Shown here in pieces: positions 8,684-19,298 of a stretch of DNA of 64,000 nucleotides; position 1 is the first letter of the stretch; every line of letters begins with the position of its first letter. Made by a program: the position numbers and the translations under genes. Source of the stretch: Shewanella gelidii (GTDB lineage: Bacteria; Pseudomonadota; Gammaproteobacteria; Enterobacterales; Shewanellaceae); contig NZ_BMPZ01000010.1 of the NCBI RefSeq assembly GCF_014647855.1, forward strand, positions 1-64,000, written 5' to 3'. The notes under the pieces are model-generated. The model did not search any database and was not told the origin of the DNA. It saw only the letters and a list, made by a program, of their open reading frames with translations.

Positions 8684-9445
8684 TTAAAACCTTGGAATAA
8701 CCCCGTTATAACGTAATGGATAGTAACCTTCTGCATCCGGTTGCCCTAGGAACCCTAGTGCATTTCGTAGATCATCTGGCTGACTATCTGTGGGCTTAAT
8801 CTTAGCCATCACTTGCAAGCGGTTGCGCTCACCAACAATAATGTCACCAGCAAGATCTATGCTATTTTTAGTCTCATCCGTGGTGAGCTTGATTTGCCCG
8901 TTATCGCAACTGAGCCCGAACTCCACGTTGCCAATTGGATATTCTCCAAATTGGTTCGTCACTTGCGTCTGATTCATAAACAATTTACCAGAAAGCGTCT
9001 CACACCAAGGTTTTCCCTGACTCCCTTCTGGGATAACCAAACTGATATCACCCTGGGTTTTCGTTCTAAATGGTAAGCGTGTGTTGGCCAATAAAAAGCC
9101 GTGGGGAGCATCAAATTGCAACTGCTCAACTTGCGCACCCGCAGGGCTGAGCATCAACTTCGCCTTCCCACTGACGGGCGTAGAACGATTGCCAATCATG
9201 ACATCAAGCTCGAGAGTTCCCGTAAACAAAGCCATGGGTCGAATACTCCAGCTCACTTGCTCTAGGCGACGCGGACCAACCTTGACCAGTTCACTTTGCC
9301 CCTGCCATATTGTTCCCGTAACCTGTGAAACTTGTAGCTGTGACGGCAGAGGCGCCAACGCGAGAACAACTTTGGCTGGCATCAGAACCAGCATAAAGGC
9401 CGCATAAATAACGACCGCGACCATAATCTTTTTAATCAAACCCAC
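8684..9445 (-). CDS. gspN: type II secretion system protein N
   Basis: 253 aa. One N-terminal membrane segment (about 5-28) is followed by a periplasmic domain rich in beta strands, typical of GspN. GspN is an accessory inner-membrane component found in only some type II systems. It is the last gene of the operon, 12 bp after gspM, with the operon terminator behind it. Identification rests on length, topology and position more than on single motifs. Confidence 0.88.
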   Translation of the reverse strand: MGLIKKIMVAVVIYAAFMLVLMPAKVVLALAPLPSQLQVSQVTGTIWQGQSELVKVGPRRLEQVSWSIRPMALFTGTLELDVMIGNRSTPVSGKAKLMLSPAGAQVEQLQFDAPHGFLLANTRLPFRTKTQGDISLVIPEGSQGKPWCETLSGKLFMNQTQVTNQFGEYPIGNVEFGLSCDNGQIKLTTDETKNSIDLAGDIIVGERNRLQVMAKIKPTDSQPDDLRNALGFLGQPDAEGYYPLRYNGVIPRF

Positions 9446-9457
9446 AAATACGCCTTT

Positions 9458-9931
9458 TTACTGCGACAACTGAATACGTCTAACTTTCACTAAACCTGGT
9501 TGCTCAGTTTCAGATAAATCAATGCTATCTAACGACAGCCCCTTTAACTGTACTAAATCGTTAAGATAGTTCATTAGTGCTTGAAATGGCACTTCATCCA
9601 TCCAAATCTGGATCTTGTTGTTCTGAGGCTGCATTCGCGTGATAACAAGACCGTATTTCGCCGCAGTTTGGTTTGCTGCAGCACTTAAACTACCGCGATA
9701 AGTTTTACTTCCCCCTTGCTTTAAGCTCACAATTTTATTCACGAGCCCTTTCACTTTACTAAGGGTTTGCTGTTGTGCCTCTACTTTTGCAATGCTTTGC
9801 TTTTCAGCGTCATTGATAGGTGCCCACACCCCCCAATAAATCACCGCAATCACCACAAAAACACCCGCGACAGAAACAAGTTGTTGCTCTCGAGGTAATA
9901 GGCCTTGCCACCAATCACGCAAACTATCCAT
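9458..9931 (-). CDS. gspM: type II secretion system protein M
   Basis: 157 aa bitopic inner-membrane protein. A short cytoplasmic N-terminus (DSLRDWWQGLLPREQQ) precedes the membrane helix (about 19-35). A ferredoxin-like periplasmic domain follows. The WWQGLLPREQ stretch is typical of GspM. It partners GspL in the inner-membrane platform that couples the ATPase to the pseudopilus. Its start overlaps the gspL stop by 8 bp, suggesting translational coupling. Confidence 0.94.
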   Translation of the reverse strand: MDSLRDWWQGLLPREQQLVSVAGVFVVIAVIYWGVWAPINDAEKQSIAKVEAQQQTLSKVKGLVNKIVSLKQGGSKTYRGSLSAAANQTAAKYGLVITRMQPQNNKIQIWMDEVPFQALMNYLNDLVQLKGLSLDSIDLSETEQPGLVKVRRIQLSQ

Positions 9932-11129
9932 GCGATTTAGTCCTCAAGGTTAACGTGCCCGTGACTTTCCCGTCACTACTATTCATCGCACCGGCATCGA
10001 CTTTAAACTGGCCGGAAATCGCTTCTTTAAATTGCTCGATTTGCGCATAAGTTGTCGCGGTCACTTGCATACGCAGCTCTCCACGATTGCCATCAAATCG
10101 TAAGCTATTCGGTTTCAATGCCGGTACTTTTGCAAAAGCACCTTTCAACTGTTGTAACATCGCGAAGAACTCATTGCCGCCCCCTTGACCTTGCAACTTT
10201 TTAAGCTGGTTGCGTAATTGGCCGGGGATCAAATTGGCATGAACACCGCTGCCCGGCTTGAGCTGGCGGTATACCTCTTGAGTTTGCTGCTGCAGTGCAG
10301 AAATTTGCGCCTCAGCTCGATAGATATTGATCCCTTTATCAATCAGCAACAAAACAAATGCCACCACAAAAACCAGAACGGCGTTACGCCATAGGCTTAG
10401 AGACTGACCATATTCTTTTTGTGGCTTAAACATCCCGCTAAGCAAATTAATCGGCGCTTGAGCAACACCTTTGGCTAACACCAGCATCGGCATTTCAAGT
10501 TGTTGCGGTGTGCTCTTTAACCCTGGAAACTCTAACTCGGTATAGGTAGCCACAGATAAATGGTCACCACTAGCATTCAGTTGTGGCAAGGCTAAATGAA
10601 GCCATTGCGGGCTATAACTTTGGCCACTTGCTTGTCCTGTTCGGATCAGAGTCTCCTGACCAAAGCGCATGGCCGCCCAATCACAACCGTGTAGCGGAAG
10701 GGCAAGGCTGTCAGGAATAAAGCTACGCGCTGTAATGCCGGCCTCGTTCAACCACTCAAGCCACATCATCATTTGCTCATTTGCCACGGCAGCGACACTG
10801 ACGCGCTCACCGTCCCGAGGACCAACCACAAAATGCATTTCATCGACATTGTCGATGATGGACTCTTCAAGCATGAATGGCAGCGCTTTGAGTGCTTTTT
10901 GCTGACCTTTCTCGGGCAAGTCTATTGTCGTGAGGGTGACGGCTGCTGATGGCACCAAAATATCAACAGGGCGATAAGCAGCACGATCTTGTAACCCCAC
11001 TAATTCTGATGCGTTTGCAAGCTCACCCGAAGCAATCACTTCTTGCTCTTGCTCCGACCAAACTAACCATTGGCAACTTGCTTCAGGCACTTTGCCTAAG
11101 CGGATATATAGCCTTTCGCTCACTGTCAT
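9924..11129 (-). CDS. gspL: type II secretion system protein L
   Basis: 401 aa. The N-terminal cytoplasmic actin-like domain (about 1-240) binds the GspE ATPase. A membrane helix (about 250-268) and a periplasmic ferredoxin-like domain that pairs with GspM follow. Length and architecture match GspL. It overlaps gspM by 8 bp and follows gspK after 38 bp. Confidence 0.95.
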   Translation of the reverse strand: MTVSERLYIRLGKVPEASCQWLVWSEQEQEVIASGELANASELVGLQDRAAYRPVDILVPSAAVTLTTIDLPEKGQQKALKALPFMLEESIIDNVDEMHFVVGPRDGERVSVAAVANEQMMMWLEWLNEAGITARSFIPDSLALPLHGCDWAAMRFGQETLIRTGQASGQSYSPQWLHLALPQLNASGDHLSVATYTELEFPGLKSTPQQLEMPMLVLAKGVAQAPINLLSGMFKPQKEYGQSLSLWRNAVLVFVVAFVLLLIDKGINIYRAEAQISALQQQTQEVYRQLKPGSGVHANLIPGQLRNQLKKLQGQGGGNEFFAMLQQLKGAFAKVPALKPNSLRFDGNRGELRMQVTATTYAQIEQFKEAISGQFKVDAGAMNSSDGKVTGTLTLRTKSHG

Positions 11130-11167
11130 TCTCCAAGGCTTCGGTGCATAACAACACCGACACTATG

Positions 11168-12160
11168 CTATTGCTGGCCACCGTATTGGCGACTAATAAC
11201 ATCCATATAATTTTTTTGACCACGCTTTAAAACGCTGTCGAGTTTAAAAACTGCGGTGTCGACTTTAGCGCCACCTTGCAAATAAAAATACTCACTAGTA
11301 ACTTCAAAGCTCGACTTTTGTGCTTCCGGCAAGTTGATCGAACCTAATGCACGATTTGCCCAGAAGTCTGCAATATCACTATAACCATCACCGGGTCTAT
11401 CTGCGATCATACTCTCTGCTTCAGCCACTGAGATGTTATTGCTGAGCATTGCGCTTAAGAGTGCAGCATGTTCAGCCTCAACGGTATTGACATTCAATAC
11501 CTGTCTATCTTCTCCTGGAATCGCGCATATATAAGGTGCTAACCTTTGGTAAACGGCTTGGTTATATCCAAGTACGGCCCGCAATTCGCTCTTATGATTC
11601 ATCAAAGTATTCGCTGCTCGATAGGGGGCTTGGCGAGACTCATACTCCGCATCTTCGGCCCCTAAAGCACCCGCAATTGCGTCTTCATCTAAATAATCCT
11701 TCAACGTATGAGTTAGCCGTTCTGCGACAAACTCATCCATGCCTAAAGCAACAAGTAGCGCTTGATATTGCTGGCCTGCCGTTGATAACACCGGCTGACC
11801 ACTTGTACCTTTTTCCATCGGAGCAGACACTGCATTGATGTTAAAACAGGCTCGCATATCGTAAATTTTTCCCGCAATTTGGCCACCTTCGACCGGAAAA
11901 ACCACATCTGCCTGCGCCCAGTATTGTTGCCGATGTACTGAGTCACTTGAATCATCAAGATCTTGCTTCAAAACTTGCTTCGCCAACTCTTCAGCAGAAA
12001 GAGCATACCAGTAAGCTTGATCATATTGGGCCAAATTGAGTGTACGCCGGATAGACAATTGGTTACGACCCGTAATATTGGTGGCAATCACAGCTATGAC
12101 CGCCACAAACAACAACACGACAATAAGCGCGACGCCCCGTTGGCGTGTAGGCATCTTCAT
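11168..12160 (-). CDS. gspK: type II secretion minor pseudopilin K
   Basis: 330 aa. The prepilin signal is short and basic (MKMPTRQRG) with cleavage expected after the Gly, before VALIVVLLF. As in all GspK proteins, the residue at +5 is not Glu (it is Ile). GspK caps the pseudopilus tip together with GspI and GspJ. The large helical insertion and the region with calcium-binding acidic residues fit the family length. It overlaps the gspJ stop by one base. Confidence 0.95.
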   Translation of the reverse strand: MKMPTRQRGVALIVVLLFVAVIAVIATNITGRNQLSIRRTLNLAQYDQAYWYALSAEELAKQVLKQDLDDSSDSVHRQQYWAQADVVFPVEGGQIAGKIYDMRACFNINAVSAPMEKGTSGQPVLSTAGQQYQALLVALGMDEFVAERLTHTLKDYLDEDAIAGALGAEDAEYESRQAPYRAANTLMNHKSELRAVLGYNQAVYQRLAPYICAIPGEDRQVLNVNTVEAEHAALLSAMLSNNISVAEAESMIADRPGDGYSDIADFWANRALGSINLPEAQKSSFEVTSEYFYLQGGAKVDTAVFKLDSVLKRGQKNYMDVISRQYGGQQ

Positions 12161-12957
12161 TACCCACCACGCTCAGTATTCTTACTGCCCGAATTATTAC
12201 CTGAATTATTACCTGAATTATTACCTGAATTATTACCTGAATTATTGCCCGAATTATTGCCCGAATTATTGCCCGAATTATTGCCCGAATTATTGCCTGA
12301 ACCATTATTCCCTGAGCCACCATTCGAACCTTGGTTATCTTTTAACAATTGCCCTTTAGACAATAAAAAACGACGCTCTATTTTTCCTAGCCCTTCAACC
12401 TCGACTGCCATCGCAATGGCTTCTGGCAGAGTGGTATTCTCAGTTTTTCGTTGCCATTTGCCTTCTCGATAAAAGGAGTATTGCACCGAGATGACATTGT
12501 CAATTATGACTGTTTTCAATGGTTCTGCGCCCACTTCGGGCTCTGGATACGGAAAATACCATCGCTCTAAACGCCCTTCTTCGACGACATAGGCAACCGA
12601 TTGCAGACTGCCTCTGGGCAATATACCATTCGGGTTTAACCAGCCAAGTCGATAAAAAACAATGGCTTCGGTTTCTGAGCCCAGTAAATTCTCACCGGTT
12701 TGAAACACACTCGAGCCTCTCCCGCCCTCGAGTAACCGCGGCGTGCGAGCAACCATTTGCCCAAAATCTCGCTCTAGAACGCCAAAACCTTGCTGTAATC
12801 CTTTCAGTCGCTTAGAAAACTTCTGCGTGGTTTCATCGCTATAGAACACCGTAGTTAAAACAGCATTCGAGGCCAAACCCAGCAAAGTAAAGATAGCCGT
12901 GGCAATCAGCATTTCTAGCAGGGTGAACCCGCGCTGTTTATTCTGTTTTGAGCACAT
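12160..12957 (-). CDS. gspJ: type II secretion minor pseudopilin J with Ser-Gly-Asn-Asn tail
   Basis: 265 aa. The type IV-like prepilin signal QRG|FTLLEMLIATAIF has the conserved Glu at +5. The body (to about residue 208) matches GspJ, which joins GspI and GspK in the pseudopilus tip. Residues about 212-258 form an unusual tail of repeated SGNN tetrapeptides encoded by a 12-bp tandem repeat. Typical GspJ proteins are about 200 aa and lack it. The tail is in frame and ends with a normal stop just before gspK, so the gene appears intact. The start overlaps gspI by 20 bp. Confidence 0.93.
   Translation of the reverse strand: MCSKQNKQRGFTLLEMLIATAIFTLLGLASNAVLTTVFYSDETTQKFSKRLKGLQQGFGVLERDFGQMVARTPRLLEGGRGSSVFQTGENLLGSETEAIVFYRLGWLNPNGILPRGSLQSVAYVVEEGRLERWYFPYPEPEVGAEPLKTVIIDNVISVQYSFYREGKWQRKTENTTLPEAIAMAVEVEGLGKIERRFLLSKGQLLKDNQGSNGGSGNNGSGNNSGNNSGNNSGNNSGNNSGNNSGNNSGNNSGNNSGSKNTERGG
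12191..12298 (-). repeat. 12-bp tandem repeat inside gspJ (nine units)
   Basis: Nine consecutive 12-mers of the form gaattattRccY (plus-strand reading) cover these bases. The four on the left end in acct, the next four in gccc and the last in gcct. Each unit encodes one Ser-Gly-Asn-Asn tetrapeptide, so copy-number change by multiples of 12 keeps the reading frame. The block-wise variants suggest local duplication within the array. Confidence 0.97.
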
Positions 12958-13306
12958 AGCTATTTAACTTGGTGATGATTCGGTTATAGCGATCATCTTT
13001 GCTAACACTAATCCGAATCATACGAAAACTATCGTCAGTGGTTTTTACCACCTCTTTGCGCCAATACCAATCTTTACCGGCGAGCTCCACTCGGCCTTCT
13101 TTTTTACCAATGGCAGGAAAGCCTTTTTCCAACTTTGCATTGACCATTTCATTGCTCGCGACCCACTGCGCCAAAGTTCGTTCTTCTAAAATGGGCATAT
13201 TCGCCATTTGCTCACCAAGACTTTTAGTGACGGCAACACCGGCAATTGAAAACACAACCAATGCAACCAACACTTCAAGCAGAGTCATCCCTTTAGCGAT
13301 GGTCAT
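12938..13306 (-). CDS. gspI: type II secretion minor pseudopilin I
   Basis: 122 aa, standard for GspI. The prepilin motif KG|MTLLEVLVALVVFS has cleavage after Gly, Met at +1 and Glu at +5. GspI nucleates the pseudopilus tip complex with GspJ and GspK. It overlaps both gspH (14 bp) and gspJ (20 bp). Confidence 0.96.
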   Translation of the reverse strand: MTIAKGMTLLEVLVALVVFSIAGVAVTKSLGEQMANMPILEERTLAQWVASNEMVNAKLEKGFPAIGKKEGRVELAGKDWYWRKEVVKTTDDSFRMIRISVSKDDRYNRIITKLNSYVLKTE

Positions 13307-13868
13307 CCGGTCTCCCTAGACTTAACTGTCCTAGTGCTGAGCCAACAACAAGCGCTTCTACTGATTCTCCTTGCTGATTCTGACTTGAAAAAGCAAGTTC
13401 AAATGCGCTCATTTCGCCACTGGGAAACAGGAAGATTTCAGGCTCCTTCACCTCGTTTTCAAGCTCAGTTTCAGCTTCAATAAATGGCTCATCAAACCAA
13501 GACTCATCCTCTTCATCTTCTTGTGTCAGAGGTAAACCTTCAATGACCAGTTGCAACGTGACATCTTCTGGCATTTGTCTTTCAGATAGTAGGCGGTCAT
13601 CTGCAATGGTTTGCCATTTGTCATCATCAAAATAAACAAATTGGTATTGGTCTTCTTTAACCATGATGCCAAGAAACTGGCCACTTAAAATGGTTTCATC
13701 CAAAACAAGCTCTGTGGCGGCCATAAATTGCAGTGCCAGCTTATCTAGATCTTGTTGTTTGTTTGAATTCCCCATGGTTAAGGTTACCGCAGCCGCCGCG
13801 AGCCCCATCAGTAATGCCACTAACAGGACTTCGAGTAGCGTGAATCCGCAGCTATTTTTGCGTGTCAT
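13293..13868 (-). CDS. gspH: type II secretion minor pseudopilin H
   Basis: 191 aa from the ATG at 13868. The prepilin motif CG|FTLLEVLLVALLMG begins at residue 8, with Glu at +5. The frame is open 27 codons further upstream into gspG, but only the 13868 start gives a short basic leader as the family requires. GspH links the major pseudopilin shaft to the tip. A Glu/Asp-rich insertion (about 115-145) follows the second strand region. Confidence 0.93.
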   Translation of the reverse strand: MTRKNSCGFTLLEVLLVALLMGLAAAAVTLTMGNSNKQQDLDKLALQFMAATELVLDETILSGQFLGIMVKEDQYQFVYFDDDKWQTIADDRLLSERQMPEDVTLQLVIEGLPLTQEDEEDESWFDEPFIEAETELENEVKEPEIFLFPSGEMSAFELAFSSQNQQGESVEALVVGSALGQLSLGRPDDHR

Positions 13869-13869
13869 C

Positions 13870-14304
13870 TTACTGGTAATTCTGGAGGTTCCAGTTACCG
13901 ATATCATCTTCATTACCCGGCTGACCGTCAGGGCCAGGGCTAAACACATCTAGCTTACCGTTTTCACCAGGGCTTAATAACAAGTAGTCATTGCGCCACG
14001 GATCTTGTGGTAAACGCTTTACATAGCCATCCTCACGATAGTTACGTGGTTCTGGTGAAATAGTCGGCTTCTCAACCAATGCCTGCAGTCCCTGCTCTGT
14101 TGTCGGATATACACCGTTTTCCAGTTTATACATGTCCAAAGAAGCTTCTAACGCCACAATATCCGATACCGCCTTTTGCTGATCGGCTTTATCTTTGTTT
14201 CCCATTAAGTTTGGCACCACCATGGAAGCAAGAATACCCAAAATCACAATCACCACCATGACTTCAAGTAAGGTGAAACCCTTTTGTCTTTGACTCAACT
14301 GCAT
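13870..14304 (-). CDS. gspG: type II secretion major pseudopilin G
   Basis: 144 aa from the ATG at 14304, with a perfect AGGAGG 9 bp upstream; the frame is open to 14364 but that adds no family-like residues. The prepilin motif KG|FTLLEVMVVIVILGILA is canonical, with Glu at +5. The C-terminal DVFSPGPDGQPGNEDDIGNW is the calcium-binding loop typical of GspG. GspG polymerises into the pseudopilus that pushes folded exoproteins through the secretin. The strong ribosome site fits the need for high expression of the major subunit. Confidence 0.97.
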   Translation of the reverse strand: MQLSQRQKGFTLLEVMVVIVILGILASMVVPNLMGNKDKADQQKAVSDIVALEASLDMYKLENGVYPTTEQGLQALVEKPTISPEPRNYREDGYVKRLPQDPWRNDYLLLSPGENGKLDVFSPGPDGQPGNEDDIGNWNLQNYQ

Positions 14305-14369
14305 GTACAACATCCTCCTAGGAATTCTTAAATCGGTTGCCCATTGCTGGCAATCAGCCAGCAACGACT

Positions 14370-15590
14370 TTATCCACTAATCAAATTATTCAGCGCTAAA
14401 ATTGGCTGCAAAATTGCCATCACAATAAACAGCACTACCCCCGCCATACTCACCACGAGTACAGGCTCAAATACACCAAGAGCAAGGTTAATATTGGCTT
14501 CAAACTCACGGTCCTGATTGTCGGCGGCTCGCTCTAACATCTGTTCCAACTCACCGCTTTTTTCCCCCGATGCAATCATATAGAGCATCATGGGTGGGAA
14601 GAGCTTGGTATTGGTCAACGCTGCGCCTAAACTTGTCCCTTCTCGAACCCGAGTGGTTGCCTCTTCGACCGCAGCTTTCACTTTAACGTTCATTAAAACT
14701 TCACTGGCAATACGCATCCCATCAACCAGCGGCACTGCACTGGCCGATAAAATACTTAATGTTCGCGCAAATCGCGCTGTATTCAGTCCGCGACTCACCC
14801 GGCCGATAACGGGCAATTGCAACAGTAAAGTGTGGTACTTCATTTTGAAGCCATCATTACGCAACAACTGCTGAAAGCCGATAAATATCAACGCAATCAC
14901 GCCGAGTAAAATAAGACCATAATTTTGGACGAAATCTGACGCAGCAATCAAAAATTGTGTTGTTGCCGGTAACTCTTGCCCCATATGTTCAAACTGCCCG
15001 ACGACTTTAGGTACAACTGCGGCCAGTAGAACCCCGATCACACCAATCGCCACCGTGGTCAGCATGGTGGGATAAATCATCGCTTGGGTTAACTTTGTTT
15101 TTAGCTGTTGGCGACGTTCGGTATAGTCTGCAAGGCGGTTTAATACCACCTCCAAATGACCGGATTTCTCGCCTGAAGCGACCATGGCGCGATACAGCTC
15201 GTCAAAGACATGGGGAAACTCAGCCATCGAATCAGCAAGGGTATAACCTTCGACGACGCGGGAGCGCACTGCCATCACCATACTGGCAAGGCGATCTTTT
15301 TCGCACTGCTGGCCAACGGCCTTTAATGCTTCTTCAATTGGTAAGCCAGCGGCTACGAGCGTCGCAATTTGGCGAGTGATCAGCGCTAACTCGGCAACTG
15401 AGATACCACGCTTAAATGAAAAACCGGCTCTAGCAGCCTTGGACTCTTTCTCGGTCACCGGCTCAATTTCAAGCGGCATCATTTTTTGGTCACGCAGCAG
15501 GCCTCGAGCGTGGCGGGCAGTATCCGCCTCAATCACGCCTTTGAGCTGTTTGCCTTGACGATTCAGCGCTTTGTATTCAAATGCCGGCAT
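14370..15590 (-). CDS. gspF: type II secretion inner-membrane protein F
   Basis: 406 aa polytopic inner-membrane protein. Two repeated GspF domains (about 70-195 and 273-395) alternate with three membrane helices (near 170-190, 222-242 and 375-395). The repeats AELALITRQIATLVAAGLPI and TARFARTLSILSASAVPLVD are the characteristic family motif. It is the platform on which GspE works. It sits 2 bp after gspE. Confidence 0.97.
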   Translation of the reverse strand: MPAFEYKALNRQGKQLKGVIEADTARHARGLLRDQKMMPLEIEPVTEKESKAARAGFSFKRGISVAELALITRQIATLVAAGLPIEEALKAVGQQCEKDRLASMVMAVRSRVVEGYTLADSMAEFPHVFDELYRAMVASGEKSGHLEVVLNRLADYTERRQQLKTKLTQAMIYPTMLTTVAIGVIGVLLAAVVPKVVGQFEHMGQELPATTQFLIAASDFVQNYGLILLGVIALIFIGFQQLLRNDGFKMKYHTLLLQLPVIGRVSRGLNTARFARTLSILSASAVPLVDGMRIASEVLMNVKVKAAVEEATTRVREGTSLGAALTNTKLFPPMMLYMIASGEKSGELEQMLERAADNQDREFEANINLALGVFEPVLVVSMAGVVLFIVMAILQPILALNNLISG

Positions 15591-15592
15591 GT

Positions 15593-17167
15593 TTATTCCT
15601 CACGCGTTACGCGCAAGACTTCTTCGAGCGTTGTGAGCCCAAGAAGGACTTTTTCCATACCATCGTGGCGTATTCCAGGACTGATTTGGCGAACATGTTT
15701 TTCAATCGCCAACTCGCCTCGGCCTCCATGAATAAGCTCTTTCACGTGGTCATCAACCACTAGCAGTTCATGGATACCTGTTCGACCGCGATACCCATTG
15801 TGACCACATGCTTTACAGCCTTTGGCGCGATAAATAACCCGCTGATCCGACGCTTGCATTCCTAACAGCTCACGCTCTCGCACATCAGGAACATGCTCGA
15901 TTTTGCAGTCACTACACAAGGTTCGAATGAGTCGCTGGGCTAAAACTCCAAGTAAACTCGATGAAACCAAAAATGGCTCAACGCCCATATCTTGCAGACG
16001 CGTTATGGCACCAGATGCCGTATTGGTATGCAAAGTCGAAATAACTAAGTGACCGGTTAACGAAGCCTGCACTGCGATTTGTGCGGTTTCTAGATCTCGA
16101 ATTTCACCAATCATCACCACATCGGGATCTTGACGCAAAATTGCTCGTAAGCCACGAGCAAAGGTCATGTCCACTTTCGTATTCACTTGGGTTTGACCAA
16201 TCCCTTCAAGCTCATATTCAATCGGATCTTCAACAGTAAGAATATTGGTATCTTTTGCGTTAATTTCGGTCAGACCCGCATAGAGGGTGGTACTTTTACC
16301 AGAGCCTGTCGGACCGGTCACCAAAATAATCCCATGGGGCTTACGGATTAATTCATCAAATTGCTGCTGCACACTCGCTGTCATACCCAGCTGTGCTAAA
16401 TCTAAGTTGCCGGCATTTTTATCTAACAGGCGTAACACCACACGCTCACCATGACTCGACGGCATCGTCGATACACGCACATCAACAGCACGACCACCAA
16501 TTCGTAAAGAAATCCGGCCATCTTGCGGCACCCGTTTTTCAGCGATATCGAGCCTTGCCATGACCTTAATGCGCGACACGAGCAGTGAAGAGAGTTTCCG
16601 ATTTGGTTTTAAAACTTCTTTTAGCACGCCATCAACCCGAAAACGAACAACCAGCTGTTTTTCATAGGTTTCGACATGAATATCCGAAGCTTCTTCCTTA
16701 ATCGCTTCTGAGAGCAGCGCATTGATTAACTTGATGATCGGAGCATCATCATCCCCCTCAAGCAGATCTTCGGTTTGAGGAAGCTCTTCTGCTAGGGTGA
16801 ATAAATCCATCTCGTTGCCAATATCTTCCATCAACTGCTGTGCTTCTGAAGAGTTTGCTTGATATACCTGAGTCAATTTGGCCTCAAATACATCCGCTGG
16901 GATTTTCTCTAACACAAGCTCTTTGACGGCATAGCGTCGCACTTCCAGCATTGCCTCAAGTGGGGTGCTGTCGGTGTAATAAAGGGTCAATTGATCATGT
17001 TCAGTTGCCAAGGCCAAACTATGTCGGTGAGCAAATGCAAACGGCAAACGCTCTTTACTATCTGAGTGAAAGACTTCATCAGCCTCACCTTCTGCAACCA
17101 TACCAAGGTCACTAGAAACCTTAGCGAGTTCGCTCTCTTCAGCGTGTTGCATCTCACTCATGGGCAT
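15593..17167 (-). CDS. gspE: type II secretion ATPase E
   Basis: 524 aa hexameric AAA-like ATPase powering pseudopilus assembly. The N-terminal GspL-binding domain (about 30-130) precedes the catalytic core. Walker A is GPTGSGKST (285-293). The Asp box ([13 protein letters not shown]), Walker B ([14 protein letters not shown]) and His box ([11 protein letters not shown]) follow. A tetracysteine zinc-binding motif (CSDC ... CKAC) lies near residues 405-445, as in most GspE. An alternative start is two codons downstream. It overlaps the gspD stop by 14 bp. Confidence 0.97.
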   Translation of the reverse strand: MPMSEMQHAEESELAKVSSDLGMVAEGEADEVFHSDSKERLPFAFAHRHSLALATEHDQLTLYYTDSTPLEAMLEVRRYAVKELVLEKIPADVFEAKLTQVYQANSSEAQQLMEDIGNEMDLFTLAEELPQTEDLLEGDDDAPIIKLINALLSEAIKEEASDIHVETYEKQLVVRFRVDGVLKEVLKPNRKLSSLLVSRIKVMARLDIAEKRVPQDGRISLRIGGRAVDVRVSTMPSSHGERVVLRLLDKNAGNLDLAQLGMTASVQQQFDELIRKPHGIILVTGPTGSGKSTTLYAGLTEINAKDTNILTVEDPIEYELEGIGQTQVNTKVDMTFARGLRAILRQDPDVVMIGEIRDLETAQIAVQASLTGHLVISTLHTNTASGAITRLQDMGVEPFLVSSSLLGVLAQRLIRTLCSDCKIEHVPDVRERELLGMQASDQRVIYRAKGCKACGHNGYRGRTGIHELLVVDDHVKELIHGGRGELAIEKHVRQISPGIRHDGMEKVLLGLTTLEEVLRVTREE

Positions 17168-19274
17168 TGCTCTGCTTATTGTCTGATAACACCTTGAGCG
17201 CAGCTTCTTGCTCCCTCAATGGAGTATCCATCGATTGGCCATCTTGATAGCGTTCTAAAATTTCATTGACTTCCGGAGAGATGAAGCCTTGTTTATCCCA
17301 CTCTTCAAGAATTGGTACGTCGGTATTTGGCATTAAGTTAATACCGCGATCTTGCTGCTCGAGTTGCAACGCTCGGAAATAATTATATTTGCGCCCAGCA
17401 ATTCCGTTCATCGTCATGCCATCACGTACAATGGTCGGCTTAATGAATATCATCAAGTTACGTTTGGTCTTTTTGCTTGAAGAGGATTTAAACAGATGCC
17501 CAAGGTAAGGGATATCACCCAATAGCGGCACTTTTTGCACACTTTCTTGTACTTCTTCGTTAATTAAACCACCCAAAACAACAATCTGACCGGAATCCGC
17601 CATAACGGTTGTCGTTAAGCGACGCGTTGAAAAGCTAATATCAACACCGGTGTTACCATTCACACCAGACACTTCTTGCTCAATCGTAAGCTTAACGGAA
17701 GAGCCTTCGTTAATTTGTGGCACCACCTTTAGCTTCACCCCAACCTCTTTACGCTCAACCGTTTGAAATGGGTTGTCATTTCCTGAGCTCGATGTGGAAC
17801 CGGTAATAATCGGTACTTCATCACCCACAATAAACGACGCTTCTTGGTTATCGAGCGTTGTAATTGAAGGCGTCGCCAACACATTTGAGTTGGTATCGTT
17901 CGACACAGCCTGCACTAATGCGTAGAAATCACCGGTTGTGACCCCCCATGCCATGCCGCTCACTTTACCCAATGCTTGCGCGATCAGAGTGTAATCCCCA
18001 TCAGATGTTGGGTTGGTTACTTCAACGATACTACCGTTGCTATCGGTCGTTTTGACCGTCGTGCCTTCTTCCTCACGTGCCGCCCACACACCGGCACCGA
18101 CTTCACCAATTGTTGGCCCTAAATTATTAAACTGCGACAATCCACCTGCACCGGTTGCCCATTGCACACCAAAGCCAACATTATCACCCTCTGCAACCTC
18201 GACGATTATCGCCTCGACTAACACTTGCGCGCGACGAATATCCAGCTGATTAATGACACTCTCAAGGGTACGCATTTGATCTGGTTCAGCAGATATCACC
18301 AAAGCATTGGTGTCGGTATGCGCCATAATATTGATTTCATTGCGTCGTTGCTTGCTAGCGCCTTTGGCTGCAGCAGCACCATCTCCGCCTTCAAGTTTTT
18401 GGGCGAAACCTGTGAGCACTTCAACTAAGTCTTCTGCTTTGGCATAACGTAAATAACGAACTTTGGTATTGCCAGTGTTAGCTTGCTCGGCGTCTAACCG
18501 TTTAATGAGATTAACTACACGTTGACGACTTTTTTCATCACCACTAACAACAACGGCGTTCATGCGCTCATCAGCCACCACTTTTGGCGCTTTGCCTGCG
18601 AACTGCGCTTGATTCGCCGATGCGCGATAAAGTGCGTCCACAATACGAACCATTTCAGAAGCAGATGCAAATTCAAGTGACACCACTTGCACGGCTGTGT
18701 CGCCCTGCTTGTCGACGCGACGCACGATTTCCACAAGTTTGTTGGCTACCGATGCGCGACCGGTAATCATCAGTACGTTTGCTTGGTCGTAGTTAACAAC
18801 GTTCCCGCCACCGGCGTTATCATTGAGCTGACGCAATAAAGGAGCAAGTTGTTTGGCCTCAGTGTTGTATAGCGCAACGACGCGAGTAACCATTTCGTCA
18901 CCAATTCCTGGCGACTTATCGTCGGCAACGCGAATTGAAGCAGTTTTGGCATCTTTATCTTTGATGACCTTGATAATGTTGTTGTCCATTTCGACAACCG
19001 CATAACCATAAACTTGCAACACGTTCTGGAAAAATTGATAGTACTGTTCATCATTCAACAGGTCATAGCTGCGGACATTAATTTTGCCGCGCACCGTAGG
19101 GTCAACGATGATCGTACGATTCAGGTTTTTACCAACAATATTGATAAACTCCTGAATATCTGTGCCTTTAAAATTTGCCGCATATTGTTCAGACCAAGCA
19201 TGCAAAGGGGCAAATATGGCTGCGCCCGCCACGAGCCCAGCAAGTAACTTGCGTCGAATCTTTGTGTTATTCAT
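17154..19274 (-). CDS. gspD: type II secretion outer-membrane secretin D
   Basis: 706 aa. A signal peptide (about 1-28) is followed by N0 (about 30-100), repeated N1-N3 secretin domains (about 125-345) and the secretin channel domain (about 350-625). A Gly/Ala/Lys-rich segment interrupts N3 around residues 296-311. The secretin signature [15 protein letters not shown] is near the C-terminus, followed by an S-domain-like tail (from about 640). Twelve to sixteen subunits form the outer-membrane gate. No gspS pilotin is seen nearby. It lies 25 bp after gspC. Confidence 0.97.
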   Translation of the reverse strand: MNNTKIRRKLLAGLVAGAAIFAPLHAWSEQYAANFKGTDIQEFINIVGKNLNRTIIVDPTVRGKINVRSYDLLNDEQYYQFFQNVLQVYGYAVVEMDNNIIKVIKDKDAKTASIRVADDKSPGIGDEMVTRVVALYNTEAKQLAPLLRQLNDNAGGGNVVNYDQANVLMITGRASVANKLVEIVRRVDKQGDTAVQVVSLEFASASEMVRIVDALYRASANQAQFAGKAPKVVADERMNAVVVSGDEKSRQRVVNLIKRLDAEQANTGNTKVRYLRYAKAEDLVEVLTGFAQKLEGGDGAAAAKGASKQRRNEINIMAHTDTNALVISAEPDQMRTLESVINQLDIRRAQVLVEAIIVEVAEGDNVGFGVQWATGAGGLSQFNNLGPTIGEVGAGVWAAREEEGTTVKTTDSNGSIVEVTNPTSDGDYTLIAQALGKVSGMAWGVTTGDFYALVQAVSNDTNSNVLATPSITTLDNQEASFIVGDEVPIITGSTSSSGNDNPFQTVERKEVGVKLKVVPQINEGSSVKLTIEQEVSGVNGNTGVDISFSTRRLTTTVMADSGQIVVLGGLINEEVQESVQKVPLLGDIPYLGHLFKSSSSKKTKRNLMIFIKPTIVRDGMTMNGIAGRKYNYFRALQLEQQDRGINLMPNTDVPILEEWDKQGFISPEVNEILERYQDGQSMDTPLREQEAALKVLSDNKQSNAHE

Positions 19275-19298
19275 TGTAAATCTTCCCCAATGCCAAAC

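Noticed and set aside
12191..12298. CRISPR array
   Set aside because: Units are 12 bp, contiguous and without spacers.
11963..12472. Plus-strand open frames across the gspJ repeat
   Set aside because: They are the reverse reading of the 12-bp SGNN array; the minus-strand gspJ frame has the family sequence and operon context.
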